Part shown: one piece after another, positions 53,329 through 61,876 of the stretch | How the letters are laid out: every line of letters begins with the position of its first letter | How positions within the stretch are numbered: the first letter of the stretch is position 1 | DNA from: Pontibacter coccineus | GTDB taxonomy: Bacteria; Bacteroidota; Bacteroidia; Cytophagales; Hymenobacteraceae | Direction: 5' to 3' | NCBI RefSeq assembly: GCF_030546575.1 | Contig: NZ_JAUOTN010000008.1 | Location: 169,912-233,911 of the forward strand | Length of the DNA stretch: 64,000 bases | Made by a program: the position numbers and the translations under genes | The notes under the pieces: generated by a model | Databases searched by the model: none | The model's input: the letters and a program-made list of their open reading frames with translations, nothing else | Told to the model about the DNA's origin: nothing

Positions 53329-54825
53329 TTACTCCACGGAAGCAATTGGATCTGGCCAGCTGTCTTTGTCTCCGTTCACAATGCCTTGTGAGAACACCTC
53401 ACCACGAAGAAGCAAAATACCTGCTACGTGAGGTGATGCGAGCGAAGTGCCGCTTCCGGCGCTGCCGATACCACCGCCTATACGTGTAGAAGTTACACTC
53501 ACGCCTGGTGCGGCGTAGTCAACCGGTGCACCGTAGCTAGAGCTTGACCAGAAATTCTGATAGCGGTCCATGGCGGAAACGGTGTACACACCTGTTGCAT
53601 TCACACGGGCAGGAGAGTTTACAGAGCAGTCCGTAGCGCTGTTGCCTGCTGCGATTGCAAACAGAATGCCTCTGTTAGCTGCAGTTGTCACGGCATTGTC
53701 CAGTGTACTGGAGATGCTTGCTCCCAGACTCATGTTTACCACATCACCAGGTTTTGCCATGTTGATCACATAGTTAACAGCGCTGATGGCGCGCGATACT
53801 GTTCCATAGCCTGTGTTATCAAATACGCGAAGGGCCACGATGCTTGCATTGGCCGCTACACCTACCATGCCGCTGCCATTGTTTTTGGCTGCGATGATAC
53901 CGGCCACATTCGTGCCGTGACCGAATCCGTCTTCAATGGAAGCATCACCATAAATAAGGGACGTACTGCGTTGAAAGTCCACGTTCAGGTCCGGATGATC
54001 TGTGTCGATACCTGAGTCAATTATCCATACAGTTTTGCCGGTGCCATCACCAAAGCCATTCATCGCTATATGCCAAGGCAGTGTTTCGCCCGCAAGCGGT
54101 GTTATTTTAGCATAGGGGCTGCTGGTAGGCTGTTCAGGCTCCGGGCTTGGCTCTGTCGGTGTAGGCTCCGTTGGTGCTGGCTCCGTAGGAGTAGGCTCGC
54201 TAGGTGCTGGTTCCGTAGGAGCGGGCTCCGTCGGCGTTGGTTCCGTAGGTGCGGGTTCAGTTGGCGTTGGCTCGGTAGGAGTTGGCTCAGACGGGGCAGG
54301 CTCGGTTGTATTCTTCTTACCTTTGCCTTTTGTAGTGGTATCAGTGCTGCCGTCTTTGGTTTTGCCACTGTTTCCCTTTGCAGTAGTATTGTCGGTGCCA
54401 GGCTTTGCGAGCATTATAATACGGTCTTGCTCAACATAGGCAACTTCCGGATTATTGCGCAGCTGCTCCAACTGGTTTTTAGTAAGTCGGGCTGCAAAAC
54501 CGTTTACATTTCCTTCAAAAGTTTGTTTGATAGCTTCACGCTCTATACCTGAGGCAAGCAGCATTCGCTCGCGCAGCGCCACTGTGGCGGCACGTCCGGA
54601 CATAGTCATAGCGTTTACACCGGTGGCGCTTAAATTGCTCGATCCGTTTTTGAATACTACGATGTACTGGTCAGGTATAGCCTGTCCATGCTGTGCATTG
54701 ATTTGAACTGTATCGGATTGGAACTGCTCCTCCAAAAAGTCCTCTTTCTGACAGCTTGATAGGGTGAAAACGGAAGCGAGCGCTAAGCCCGACAACGCTT
54801 TGAATAATGTAGAATTGTTCATCAT
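53329..54825 (-). CDS. Subtilisin-like S8 peptidase lipoprotein with TEP-repeat linker
   Basis: A 498-residue surface or periplasmic protease. The signal peptide ends in LSSC with lipidated C25. Residues 50-140 are an I9-type propeptide (DQYIVVFKN to VAYVEQD). A Lys/Thr-rich stretch and eleven pentapeptides of the form (T/S)EP(T/A)P at 174-228 form an extended linker. The S8 domain has the triad D270 (IIDSGIDTDH), H303 (GHGTNVAGI), and S461 (GTSLASPHVAG). There is no T9SS C-terminal sorting domain. The order lipobox, inhibitor, linker, catalytic domain means that maturation cleavage would release the enzyme from its anchor. Confidence 0.94.
   Translation of the reverse strand: MMNNSTLFKALSGLALASVFTLSSCQKEDFLEEQFQSDTVQINAQHGQAIPDQYIVVFKNGSSNLSATGVNAMTMSGRAATVALRERMLLASGIEREAIKQTFEGNVNGFAARLTKNQLEQLRNNPEVAYVEQDRIIMLAKPGTDNTTAKGNSGKTKDGSTDTTTKGKGKKNTTEPAPSEPTPTEPTPTEPAPTEPTPTEPAPTEPAPSEPTPTEPAPTEPTPTEPSPEPEQPTSSPYAKITPLAGETLPWHIAMNGFGDGTGKTVWIIDSGIDTDHPDLNVDFQRSTSLIYGDASIEDGFGHGTNVAGIIAAKNNGSGMVGVAANASIVALRVFDNTGYGTVSRAISAVNYVINMAKPGDVVNMSLGASISSTLDNAVTTAANRGILFAIAAGNSATDCSVNSPARVNATGVYTVSAMDRYQNFWSSSSYGAPVDYAAPGVSVTSTRIGGGIGSAGSGTSLASPHVAGILLLRGEVFSQGIVNGDKDSWPDPIASVE
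54142..54306 (-). repeat. 15-bp coding minisatellite for (T/S)EP(T/A)P pentapeptides
   Basis: Eleven in-frame 15-base units encode the Pro/Thr/Glu linker of the S8 peptidase. Third positions vary between units, so the array is old enough to have drifted or is selected at protein level. Whole-unit gains or losses keep the frame. Confidence 0.92.
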
Positions 54826-55352
54826 ATAAGTTTGGTTGGAATGGGTAAATTAATTGTATGAATTTTTCACAATGCCTCGTAACAACACGGGATTTTAAAA
54901 AGTTTACAGCAACAACAAAATTGTAAAAATTTTATGCGGGTGACAGAAATTAAAGGATAAGGGATTTCTGTCTACATTATAAAATGTGGATTCTCGAAGA
55001 TATAGTTCTCGTAATAGAGAGAGGCAGGAGATGAGGTTTTAGTAGATTTTTATCATATAATACACGTTATGAGTAACTTTTCACGAAAGATAATTGGATA
55101 AAAAGTAAGAATGCAAATTTTTATGCAACTAAATTTTAATTGTACTATTTAAGTGTCTTATATAATCAACTAAGATCATTATGTGTTAGTTAAATTGCAC
55201 TATATTGCTATGTATAGGTTTTTATAAATATAACTAAAAATTTCAACAATTATTTGCTAATAAAATTAGTATAATACGTATAGATTTAGTAAGTTTACAT
55301 GCCGGCACCTAGCGTGCTCTGTTAATTTTCAGGACTCGAAGAAAGAATAATA
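54826..55352. other. AT-rich 527-bp intergenic region, no gene seen
   Basis: This stretch is much richer in A and T than the surrounding genes and holds no convincing ORF or tRNA. It lies between two divergent genes, the S8 peptidase and the XRE/S24 regulator, so it must carry both promoters. TAAGTTTA (55293-55300) resembles a -7 box for the regulator. Many short ATATA and TTTATAA runs could bind nucleoid proteins. It contrasts with neighbouring spacers by having no TATACCT cluster apart from GTATAGG near 55213. Confidence 0.7.
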
Positions 55353-56129
55353 GTGGAAAAGGTAACATCGAATATAAGGCACCTTCGCAAGCATGCCGGG
55401 TATACCCAGGCACAGCTTGCTGAAAAGTTGGAAATAAAGCGTTCGTTGGTGGGGGCGTATGAAGAAGGAAGGGCAGAGCCAAAACTAAGCACCTTGGTGA
55501 ATGTTGCCCGTCTCTTCGAAGTATCATTGGATGAGCTTATTACGGCAGACCTCTCTGATCCGACTTACAAACCAGACGCTGGCCAGACGGGTGGGGGAAA
55601 ACTGCGAGTACTGGCCATTACGGTTGACCAGGATGATCGCGAAAATATAGAGTTGGTACCGCACAAAGCGAGTGCCGGCTACCTCAACGGGTATGCTGAT
55701 CCGGAGTTCATTGAAGAGCTCCCGCGCTTCCGCCTGCCTACCTTGGGAAGCGGTGGTACTTACCGGGCGTTTGAGATCAGTGGGGATTCGATGCTACCAT
55801 TAGCCTCCGGCACTGTCATTGTCGGGAGGTATGTGGAGGACTGGAGTGCGCTAAAAGACGGAACCCCCTGCATCATTGTGAGTGGCAAGGAGGGCGTAGT
55901 CTTCAAACGTGTTTTCAATAAAGTTAAAGAGGCTGCCACGCTGCGCCTTCATTCCGACAATCCGCTTTACGTTCCTTACGAACTTTCAGTGGATGATGTG
56001 GTGGAGATCTGGGAGGCGAAGTCTTACATCAGCTCTACTTTCCCGATTGCGGACATCTCCCTCGACAAGCTTTCTTCTATTGTGTTAGATCTCCAGAAAG
56101 AGATGCTTAAGCTGAAGAAAGCGGAATAG
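55353..56129 (+). CDS. XRE-family regulator with LexA-like S24 peptidase domain
   Basis: A 258-residue LexA/CI-like repressor. The N-terminal XRE helix-turn-helix spans residues 5-65 (YTQAQLAEKLEIKRSLVGAYE). The C-terminal S24 domain has catalytic S146 (ISGDSMLP) and K185 (VVFKRVF), and a candidate self-cleavage bond A108-G109 in KASAGYLNG. Such proteins are inactivated by RecA-stimulated autocleavage in SOS or prophage systems. The start is GTG. No phage genes or error-prone polymerase are adjacent, so targets are unknown; the AT-rich upstream region may hold its operator (inference). Confidence 0.92.
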   Translation: MEKVTSNIRHLRKHAGYTQAQLAEKLEIKRSLVGAYEEGRAEPKLSTLVNVARLFEVSLDELITADLSDPTYKPDAGQTGGGKLRVLAITVDQDDRENIELVPHKASAGYLNGYADPEFIEELPRFRLPTLGSGGTYRAFEISGDSMLPLASGTVIVGRYVEDWSALKDGTPCIIVSGKEGVVFKRVFNKVKEAATLRLHSDNPLYVPYELSVDDVVEIWEAKSYISSTFPIADISLDKLSSIVLDLQKEMLKLKKAE

Positions 56130-56158
56130 CTTCTGACCATAAGGTATATAAATTGCAA

Positions 56159-56188
56159 CGCATCCTGCTCCTGATAGGGCAGGATGCG
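56159..56188 (+). terminator. Terminator after the XRE/S24 gene
   Basis: CGCATCCTGC/GCAGGATGCG forms a 10-bp stem around a 10-base loop, followed by CTGTTTT. It lies 30 bases past the regulator stop. Confidence 0.7.
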
Positions 56189-56259
56189 CTGTTTTAGCGC
56201 TGTCTGCTAACTACAAACGGCATTATCCGTAAAGGCATAGCATAAAACAAAAGCGCGAT

Positions 56260-56979
56260 ATGATACGATTAATTACCGATTCCCAACGATATGAGGCCCA
56301 GGTGGGGGGAGGGCTCCGTTCCCATTACCTTTTCTCATTTGCAGATTATTACGATCCGGAAAACATGGAATTCGGGCCATTGCGTGTCTTCAATGATGAC
56401 TATATCAGTCCACGTTCCGGTTTTCCTACGCACCCGCACTCCGAATTAGAGATTGTGACCATTGTACTGTCTGGTGAGCTATCCCACAAGGACAACATCG
56501 GGAATGAGACAACGGCAACGCCGGGCCAGGTGCAGCGCATGACAGCAGGCACGGGAATCACGCACTCTGAGACAAACGATACGGACGAGGAGATCCACCT
56601 ACTGCAGCTTTGGTTTTTGCCTAACAAGCGCGGACTGGCACCTTCTTATGAAGTGATGGATGTTGGATTTCTGAAAGCAAAGAATGAGCTTATACCTTTA
56701 GTGACCGGTCAGAAGGTGCTGGAAGATGTTGCTTATATAAATTCAAACTCCACGGTATACTATGGAAGCGCCACGCAAGGCGAAGAGGTGATTTTCCGAA
56801 CCTTTAAGCTCCGTAGAACCTTGATCTACGTGCTGACAGGTAGTGTGCTGGTCAACAATGTGGAAGCCGATAGACACGACCAGATCAGGCTGGATGAGCA
56901 GGAGGTCATTGCTATAAAAGCGACTGCTGATGCTACTTTTATCCTGGTAGATGTTCCGGCAGTGGAGGCTAACTACTAA
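56260..56979 (+). CDS. Pirin family protein
   Basis: A 239-residue bicupin of the pirin family. Metal-binding residues H58, H60 (PTHPHSELE), H102 and E104 (GITHSETN) are all present. Related enzymes such as YhhW have quercetin 2,3-dioxygenase activity, and pirins are also redox-linked regulators; the real substrate here is unknown. The protein is cytoplasmic. It is monocistronic, with a terminator shared with the converging rmuC gene. Confidence 0.94.
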   Translation: MIRLITDSQRYEAQVGGGLRSHYLFSFADYYDPENMEFGPLRVFNDDYISPRSGFPTHPHSELEIVTIVLSGELSHKDNIGNETTATPGQVQRMTAGTGITHSETNDTDEEIHLLQLWFLPNKRGLAPSYEVMDVGFLKAKNELIPLVTGQKVLEDVAYINSNSTVYYGSATQGEEVIFRTFKLRRTLIYVLTGSVLVNNVEADRHDQIRLDEQEVIAIKATADATFILVDVPAVEANY

Positions 56980-56997
56980 GTGGTCATTTATACCTTC

Positions 56998-57038
56998 AAA
57001 GCGGTGTGCAGTCCCTTTATCAAACTGCACACCGCTTT
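56998..57038. terminator. Bidirectional terminator
   Basis: Perfect 14-bp arms AAAGCGGTGTGCAG/CTGCACACCGCTTT around 13 bases; T-rich sequence follows on the plus strand. Lies between pirin and rmuC. Confidence 0.85.
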
Positions 57039-57044
57039 CTTTTA

Positions 57045-58376
57045 TTAGTCAACGTCATCCCCTGGCGCAACAATGGCTTCCTGCAGGAGGTGCTCATCTA
57101 ACTGCTTGGTTGTTTTAGCACCTAGTTCACGCAGTATCTCCACTTTGCGTATCAGATTGCCCTTCCCGTCCGTCAGTTTGTTCATGGCGCCGTTGTATGC
57201 CGTCTGGCTCTGCTCCAGGTGGCGGCCAACCGTTTTGAGGTCCTCCACAAAGCCTACGAACTTATCGTATAGTTTCCCGCTTTCCTCTGCTATCTTTAAT
57301 ACGTTTCTTTTCTGGTCTTCCTGGCGCCACACACCAGCAACGGTGCGCAAAGTAGCCAGTAGGGTAGAGGTGGTGACGAGTACAATGTTCTTATCAAAGG
57401 CATCGGTAAAGATGTTCTGGTCATGCTGTAGTGCCAGGTTGAAGGCCGGCTCAATGGGAATGTACATCAGTACAAAATCAGGGGAATTGATACCGCTCAG
57501 ACGGTGGTAATTCTTTCGACCCAGATCGGTATAGTGTGTTCGGATAGAAGTAATGTGGCTGCGCAGGTAGGTCTCCGACTGCGACTCGTCTTCGCAACTG
57601 CAATAGGCTTCGTAGGCGACGAGCGAAAGTTTAGAGTCGATGACCAGGTGCTTGGTGTCAGGCAGGCGTACGATCACATCGGGGCGGTATACCTTTTGCT
57701 CGTCGTTCTGTCTTACCTCTTCGCGCTCGTAATGCACTCCTTTTCGTAAACCTGATTTTTCGAGCAGGCTCTCCAGCAGGTATTCCCCCCAGTTACCCTG
57801 TGTTTTGCTTTCCCCTTTCAGGGCTTTTGTCAGGTTAAGCGCGTCCTGACTCATTTGCTGGTTCAGGGCCGACAGTTGTGTGATTTGCTCTTTTAGTGAA
57901 ATGCTGTCTTTGAGTGTTTTCTCGTAGGTCTGGTCAACTTTGGCCTCAAACTCCCGGATGCGCTCTTTGAGCGGTGACAGGATACGCTCCAGATTTTCAG
58001 AAGATGCTTTGTTGAAGTGCTCAGCATTCGTCATCAGCACCTGGTTGGAGATGTGCTGAAACTGCTGCAGGAATTTTTCGCGCAGCTGCTCCAGTTCTTT
58101 GGCTTGTTCGTGCATCCGCTCGCGTAGGTGTTCGTAGTCGGATTCGGTCTTGGTCAGGGCATTGGTTAGCTCTATGGTTTCTGTCTGGGCATCGCGCAGT
58201 TGGTTTTTCAACGCTTCGGCTTCCTGCGCCTGGTGCCGTGCCTGGCCCTCCACAACGCCCTGTGCGACCACTGCCTGATTGAATTTATCCTGCAGTGCGA
58301 TTATTTTCCCTTTCATAGCCAGATAGGCTACCACAAGGCCCGCCAGAAATGCCGCTATACCTACCATTATCTCCAT
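57045..58376 (-). CDS. rmuC: DNA recombination protein RmuC
   Basis: A 443-residue RmuC. An N-terminal membrane helix (MVGIAAFLAGLVVAYLAM) is followed by a long coiled coil (about residues 25-190) and the nuclease-like RmuC domain with QGNWGEYLLESLLEKSGLRKG, YRPDVIVRLPDTKHLVIDSK and FVLMYIPIEPAF. RmuC limits DNA inversion at short inverted repeats in E. coli; that could matter in a genome as rich in inverted repeats as this one (speculation). Monocistronic. Confidence 0.95.
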   Translation of the reverse strand: MEIMVGIAAFLAGLVVAYLAMKGKIIALQDKFNQAVVAQGVVEGQARHQAQEAEALKNQLRDAQTETIELTNALTKTESDYEHLRERMHEQAKELEQLREKFLQQFQHISNQVLMTNAEHFNKASSENLERILSPLKERIREFEAKVDQTYEKTLKDSISLKEQITQLSALNQQMSQDALNLTKALKGESKTQGNWGEYLLESLLEKSGLRKGVHYEREEVRQNDEQKVYRPDVIVRLPDTKHLVIDSKLSLVAYEAYCSCEDESQSETYLRSHITSIRTHYTDLGRKNYHRLSGINSPDFVLMYIPIEPAFNLALQHDQNIFTDAFDKNIVLVTTSTLLATLRTVAGVWRQEDQKRNVLKIAEESGKLYDKFVGFVEDLKTVGRHLEQSQTAYNGAMNKLTDGKGNLIRKVEILRELGAKTTKQLDEHLLQEAIVAPGDDVD

Positions 58377-58431
58377 ACAGTAAAGGTATGTTTTTTTAGC
58401 ATTTCAAACCAGATGCTAACCTTTTTAGTTT

Positions 58432-59103
58432 TTAGGAATTTCCTGAATGATCGGTTGCATTCCACTCGGCGTAGAACTGGCTAAGAAAATTCTCCATGTA
58501 TTGGTGGCGTTTTTCGGCCAAAGCGCGGGCAGTTGGGGTATGCATGCGGTCTTTCAGGAGCAGCAGTTTCTCGTAAAAATGGTTGATAGTAGGCGCCGTA
58601 TTCGATTTGTAAGATTCGAAATTGTCGTGCAGCACAGGCTCTATAGCTGGATTATAAAGCTCTCTTCCTTTATGACCACCGTAAGCAAAGGTACGGGCAA
58701 TGCCGATGGCGCCAATGGCATCGAGGCGGTCTGCGTCTTGCACAATTCGACCTTCCAGGGTGGGCATGGCAGAAGAAGTGCTGGCTCCTTTGTAGGATAA
58801 ACCGCTTACAATGGCACACACAGCAGCGATCAGTTCTTCCTCTAATAGTTGTTTTTCCAGCCATTCCCGTACCAGGCGCGGGCCCACGGTTTCATCCCCA
58901 TTGTGGAATTTGTGATCACCGATGTCGTGCAGAAGGGCTGCCAGTTCCACAATAAATATGTCGGCACCCCTTTCTTGTGAGGCAATGTAGAGGGCGCTTT
59001 TCCATACCCGGAAAATATGCCACCAGTCGTGGCCGGAGCCTTCGCCCTCCAGTTGTGACTTTACGTAAGCTGCGGTTTTGTCAATGATGGCTTGTTGCTG
59101 CAT
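58432..59103 (-). CDS. HD domain phosphohydrolase (YedJ-like)
   Basis: A 223-residue HD protein. Metal ligands are H29 (GHDWWHIFRVW), H59-D60 (LLHDIGDHKF) and D125 (VQDADRLDAIG), the YedJ-type spacing. Members hydrolyse nucleotides or other phosphate esters; the substrate is not known. The ATG at 59103 was chosen; the frame extends upstream only to a TTG at 59124. It lies 57 bases downstream of the conserved 157-residue unknown gene and is probably cotranscribed. Confidence 0.92.
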   Translation of the reverse strand: MQQQAIIDKTAAYVKSQLEGEGSGHDWWHIFRVWKSALYIASQERGADIFIVELAALLHDIGDHKFHNGDETVGPRLVREWLEKQLLEEELIAAVCAIVSGLSYKGASTSSAMPTLEGRIVQDADRLDAIGAIGIARTFAYGGHKGRELYNPAIEPVLHDNFESYKSNTAPTINHFYEKLLLLKDRMHTPTARALAEKRHQYMENFLSQFYAEWNATDHSGNS

Positions 59104-59160
59104 GAGGTCAGGTATAAGCCTCAAAACTGCAAAATATCCCGCAAAGCCGCAAAGTGAGTG

Positions 59161-59634
59161 CTATACCTTTATACCTATCATTTCCGCTACACCTATACCT
59201 TGCAGTGATGGGAGCTGCACTAATTCCAGTTCGAGCAGGTCGGCCCAGGTGCTCAGGTATAGCACCACATCATCGCGCAGGTTGTGTTGCAGGAAGCGCC
59301 TGCCGGGTGGCAACGCTTCGATCACTTTTGCATCCGAGAGTCGTTCCAGATGAGCCAGGTCATCTGTAGTCAATCCCCAGGAGATCATCTGATCGATGAT
59401 CTCGTCCAAAGGCAATCCGCTTTGAGGACAGTAATCTCGCAATTGTTCACTCCAGTCGCCGTGCCGCCACATCGCCGCCCCGTGGATGTGACCTTTGTCG
59501 AGTTGGGTAATGGTTTGGGCCAGGTGGCCGCAGTTGCAGCTGCCCATGTGTCCCCACTGGTAATTGGCGCCCTTTGCCAGTCTGTCTGCTGTCTGGCGAA
59601 TTGCCGCCACCAGCTGTGCTGAAGTCCTTGCCAT
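59161..59634 (-). CDS. Conserved protein of unknown function with CxCxH motif
   Basis: A 157-residue cytoplasmic protein I cannot assign to a named domain, although I recall similar hypothetical proteins in Bacteroidota. Its most striking part is YQWGHMGSCNCGHLAQ (residues 25-40), with H29, C33, C35 and H37 placed to bind a metal or cluster. More Trp/His residues (HGAAMWRHGDW) follow, and the second half is predicted helical (DEIIDQMISWGLTTDDLAHL). The coding end GIKV plus stop reads GGTATAAAGGTATAG, two overlapping copies of the window-wide motif. It lies upstream of the HD gene. Confidence 0.75.
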   Translation of the reverse strand: MARTSAQLVAAIRQTADRLAKGANYQWGHMGSCNCGHLAQTITQLDKGHIHGAAMWRHGDWSEQLRDYCPQSGLPLDEIIDQMISWGLTTDDLAHLERLSDAKVIEALPPGRRFLQHNLRDDVVLYLSTWADLLELELVQLPSLQGIGVAEMIGIKV

Positions 59635-59752
59635 AAGCCTGATCCTTTTAGGTGAATGTTAAAGCGAGGTATAGATCTCCCTAACTATAAAACGGCAAGC
59701 GGGCTAAATGTTATGAAGATCAGCCTGATTTTCATAGCTCCCCCGGGCTTTA

Positions 59753-59760
59753 TACCTTTG
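59753..59760 (+). promoter_or_regulatory. -7 promoter element embedded in a TATACCT motif
   Basis: TACCTTTG fits TAnnTTTG and is formed by TATACCTTTG, so the abundant motif and a promoter element coincide. It lies 33 bases before the ATG of the DUF481-like gene. Confidence 0.4.
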
Positions 59761-59792
59761 TCCTATACCTGTTCCAAGCTAAACTCCAGATC

Positions 59793-60620
59793 ATGCGTAC
59801 TATACCTGTCTTCATTTTTTTGCTTTTGATCTCTGTCATCTGTGCAGTTCCAGACGCTGGTGCCCAGATTTTAAACATAGAAAGATCGAGAGTAGAGCGG
59901 GATACAGTGAATTATTTTACCGGTAAAGCAGGCCTTAATTTTTCAATGTTCAACCGCAATGCAGGACGGAACAATCCTAACAACTTCCTGCAACTGACCT
60001 TTAACGGTGATCTGGCTTATATTTCAAAGCAGCACACGTACCTGTTTCTCAACTACTACAACTACCTGTTGGTCAACTACGACTCCCGCGAATTGCGCAA
60101 TACAGTGGCCAGCAACGGCTATTCCCATTTCAGAGTAAACCTGATGAGCCGGCGCAAGGTGTCTTACGAGCTCTTCACGCAGTATCAGGGCGACATGGCT
60201 CGCGGCTTGGAGCGGCGTATCCTGACAGGAGGAGGGGTGCGCTGGCTGCTTTACCGCACAAACAATACCTCCTGGTTCGCGGGTACGGGCCTGATGCACG
60301 AGCACGAGCGTTGGAAAGACCCGGAACAGGAGGGCGTGACCCGCGTATCGGATCTGCTTAAATCCTCCAACTACATCAGTCTGCGCTCTAAACTGTCGGA
60401 GCATGTCGAGACCAATAACATAGCCTATTACCAGACGGGGTATGATCCGGATATAAGCCGTTTTCGGAACCGCATCAGTGGCGACCTGGGTGTGACAGTA
60501 AAGTTGATTGGACGCGTGTCCATGCGAACGAATTTCAACTTCACGTACGAAGACAGACCCATCGTTCCGGTGACACGATTCATTTATTCCATCACCAACG
60601 GGTTGCAGGTAGATTTTTAG
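59793..60620 (+). CDS. DUF481-like outer membrane protein
   Basis: A 275-residue exported protein with signal peptide at about residues 1-25 (ending DAGA, QIL). The remainder is beta-rich with alternating aromatic strands (HTYLFLNYYNYLLVNYDS, WFAGTGLMHEHERWKD, RTNFNFTYEDR), consistent with a small beta-barrel of the DUF481 type. It ends in F, as is usual for outer membrane proteins recognised by BamA. Function unknown. Gene stands alone, with 267 bases of spacer before the fucose genes. Confidence 0.78.
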   Translation: MRTIPVFIFLLLISVICAVPDAGAQILNIERSRVERDTVNYFTGKAGLNFSMFNRNAGRNNPNNFLQLTFNGDLAYISKQHTYLFLNYYNYLLVNYDSRELRNTVASNGYSHFRVNLMSRRKVSYELFTQYQGDMARGLERRILTGGGVRWLLYRTNNTSWFAGTGLMHEHERWKDPEQEGVTRVSDLLKSSNYISLRSKLSEHVETNNIAYYQTGYDPDISRFRNRISGDLGVTVKLIGRVSMRTNFNFTYEDRPIVPVTRFIYSITNGLQVDF

Positions 60621-60887
60621 CCGGGTTGCCTGCCCGTAACAACAAATGCAGCAGTTGCACTTCCTCAAAGGATTTATATCAAATTTTTTTAATATAAATT
60701 GCACGAAGCTGAACAATGCAGTCAACTTTGGCGTAAGCTGCGTCATAGGATATATTACAAGTACGCACGCAACATGCATTTAAGTAGATATCCTTGGACC
60801 GGAACGCTCAATCCTGGTAATAACGTTTAATTAAATAACTGGTAAGTCCAGCGCGCTTCAAATGCGCATATTTGCACTTTTTTATCG

Positions 60888-61823
60888 ATGGAAAAAACTT
60901 CTAAAATTTACATTGCTGGCCACCGGGGTATGGTAGGCTCTGCCATCATGCGCCAATTGGAGGCCTTTGGTCATACCCACATCATCACCAGAACTTCTTC
61001 AGAACTGGATCTGCGCAGCCAGCAGGCTGTGCAGGACTTTTTCGAAACCGAGAAGCCTGATTACGTTTTTCTGGCGGCTGCCAAAGTAGGGGGGATTCAT
61101 GCCAATAACACCTTCCGCGCGGAATTCCTGTATGACAACCTGATGATCGAGGCCAACATCATCCACGCCGCACATCTAGCTGGTGTGAATAAACTGATGT
61201 TCCTTGGTTCTTCCTGCATTTACCCGAAGATGGCCCCGCAGCCGCTCAAGGAGGAGTATTTGCTGACCGGTCCGCTGGAGCAGACCAACGAGCCCTACGC
61301 CATTGCCAAGATCGCCGGCATCAAGCTGTGCGAATCTTACCGCGATCAATACGGCAGCAACTTTATCAGCGTAATGCCGACTAACCTCTACGGGTATAAC
61401 GATAACTACGACCTACAGAATTCTCACGTGCTGCCGGCCCTTATCCGAAAAATACATGAGGCGAAAGACAACGGCGCACCCACTGTTACCGTATGGGGTA
61501 CGGGCAGTCCGAAACGCGAATTCCTTTTCGCAGATGATCTGGCAGCGGCCTGCGTATATCTGATGGATACGTATGACGGACGCGAGCTGGTGAATATCGG
61601 CACAGGCGAGGATGTTTCGATCAAAGAACTGGCCCTGCTGATCAAAGACGTGATCGGTTTTGAAGGAGAGCTCGAATTTGATACCTCCAAGCCGGACGGT
61701 ACGCCACGCAAACTGATGGACGTGACCAAACTGCACAGCCTCGGCTTTAAGCACAAGATCGAACTGCGTGAAGGAATAGCACTGGCCTATGCCGATTTCA
61801 AAGAAAAATACGTGACTGCTTAG
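60888..61823 (+). CDS. fcl: GDP-L-fucose synthase
   Basis: A 311-residue extended SDR that epimerises and reduces GDP-4-keto-6-deoxymannose to GDP-L-fucose with NADPH. The cofactor motif is GHRGMVG (11-17), and the catalytic residues are S108 (GSSCIYP), Y137, and K141 (PYAIAK). [14 protein letters not shown] and [14 protein letters not shown] are family blocks. Together with gmd, 53 bases downstream, it supplies GDP-fucose for surface glycans or O-glycosylation of secreted proteins. Confidence 0.97.
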   Translation: MEKTSKIYIAGHRGMVGSAIMRQLEAFGHTHIITRTSSELDLRSQQAVQDFFETEKPDYVFLAAAKVGGIHANNTFRAEFLYDNLMIEANIIHAAHLAGVNKLMFLGSSCIYPKMAPQPLKEEYLLTGPLEQTNEPYAIAKIAGIKLCESYRDQYGSNFISVMPTNLYGYNDNYDLQNSHVLPALIRKIHEAKDNGAPTVTVWGTGSPKREFLFADDLAAACVYLMDTYDGRELVNIGTGEDVSIKELALLIKDVIGFEGELEFDTSKPDGTPRKLMDVTKLHSLGFKHKIELREGIALAYADFKEKYVTA

Positions 61824-61876
61824 TCATACATTCTATACAACCATAAAAACAGAATTACATTAAAGAAGTATATCAC

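Noticed and set aside
60024..60779. 251-codon antisense frame over the DUF481-like gene
   Set aside because: The sense gene has a signal peptide and beta-barrel pattern; the antisense frame has no recognisable features.
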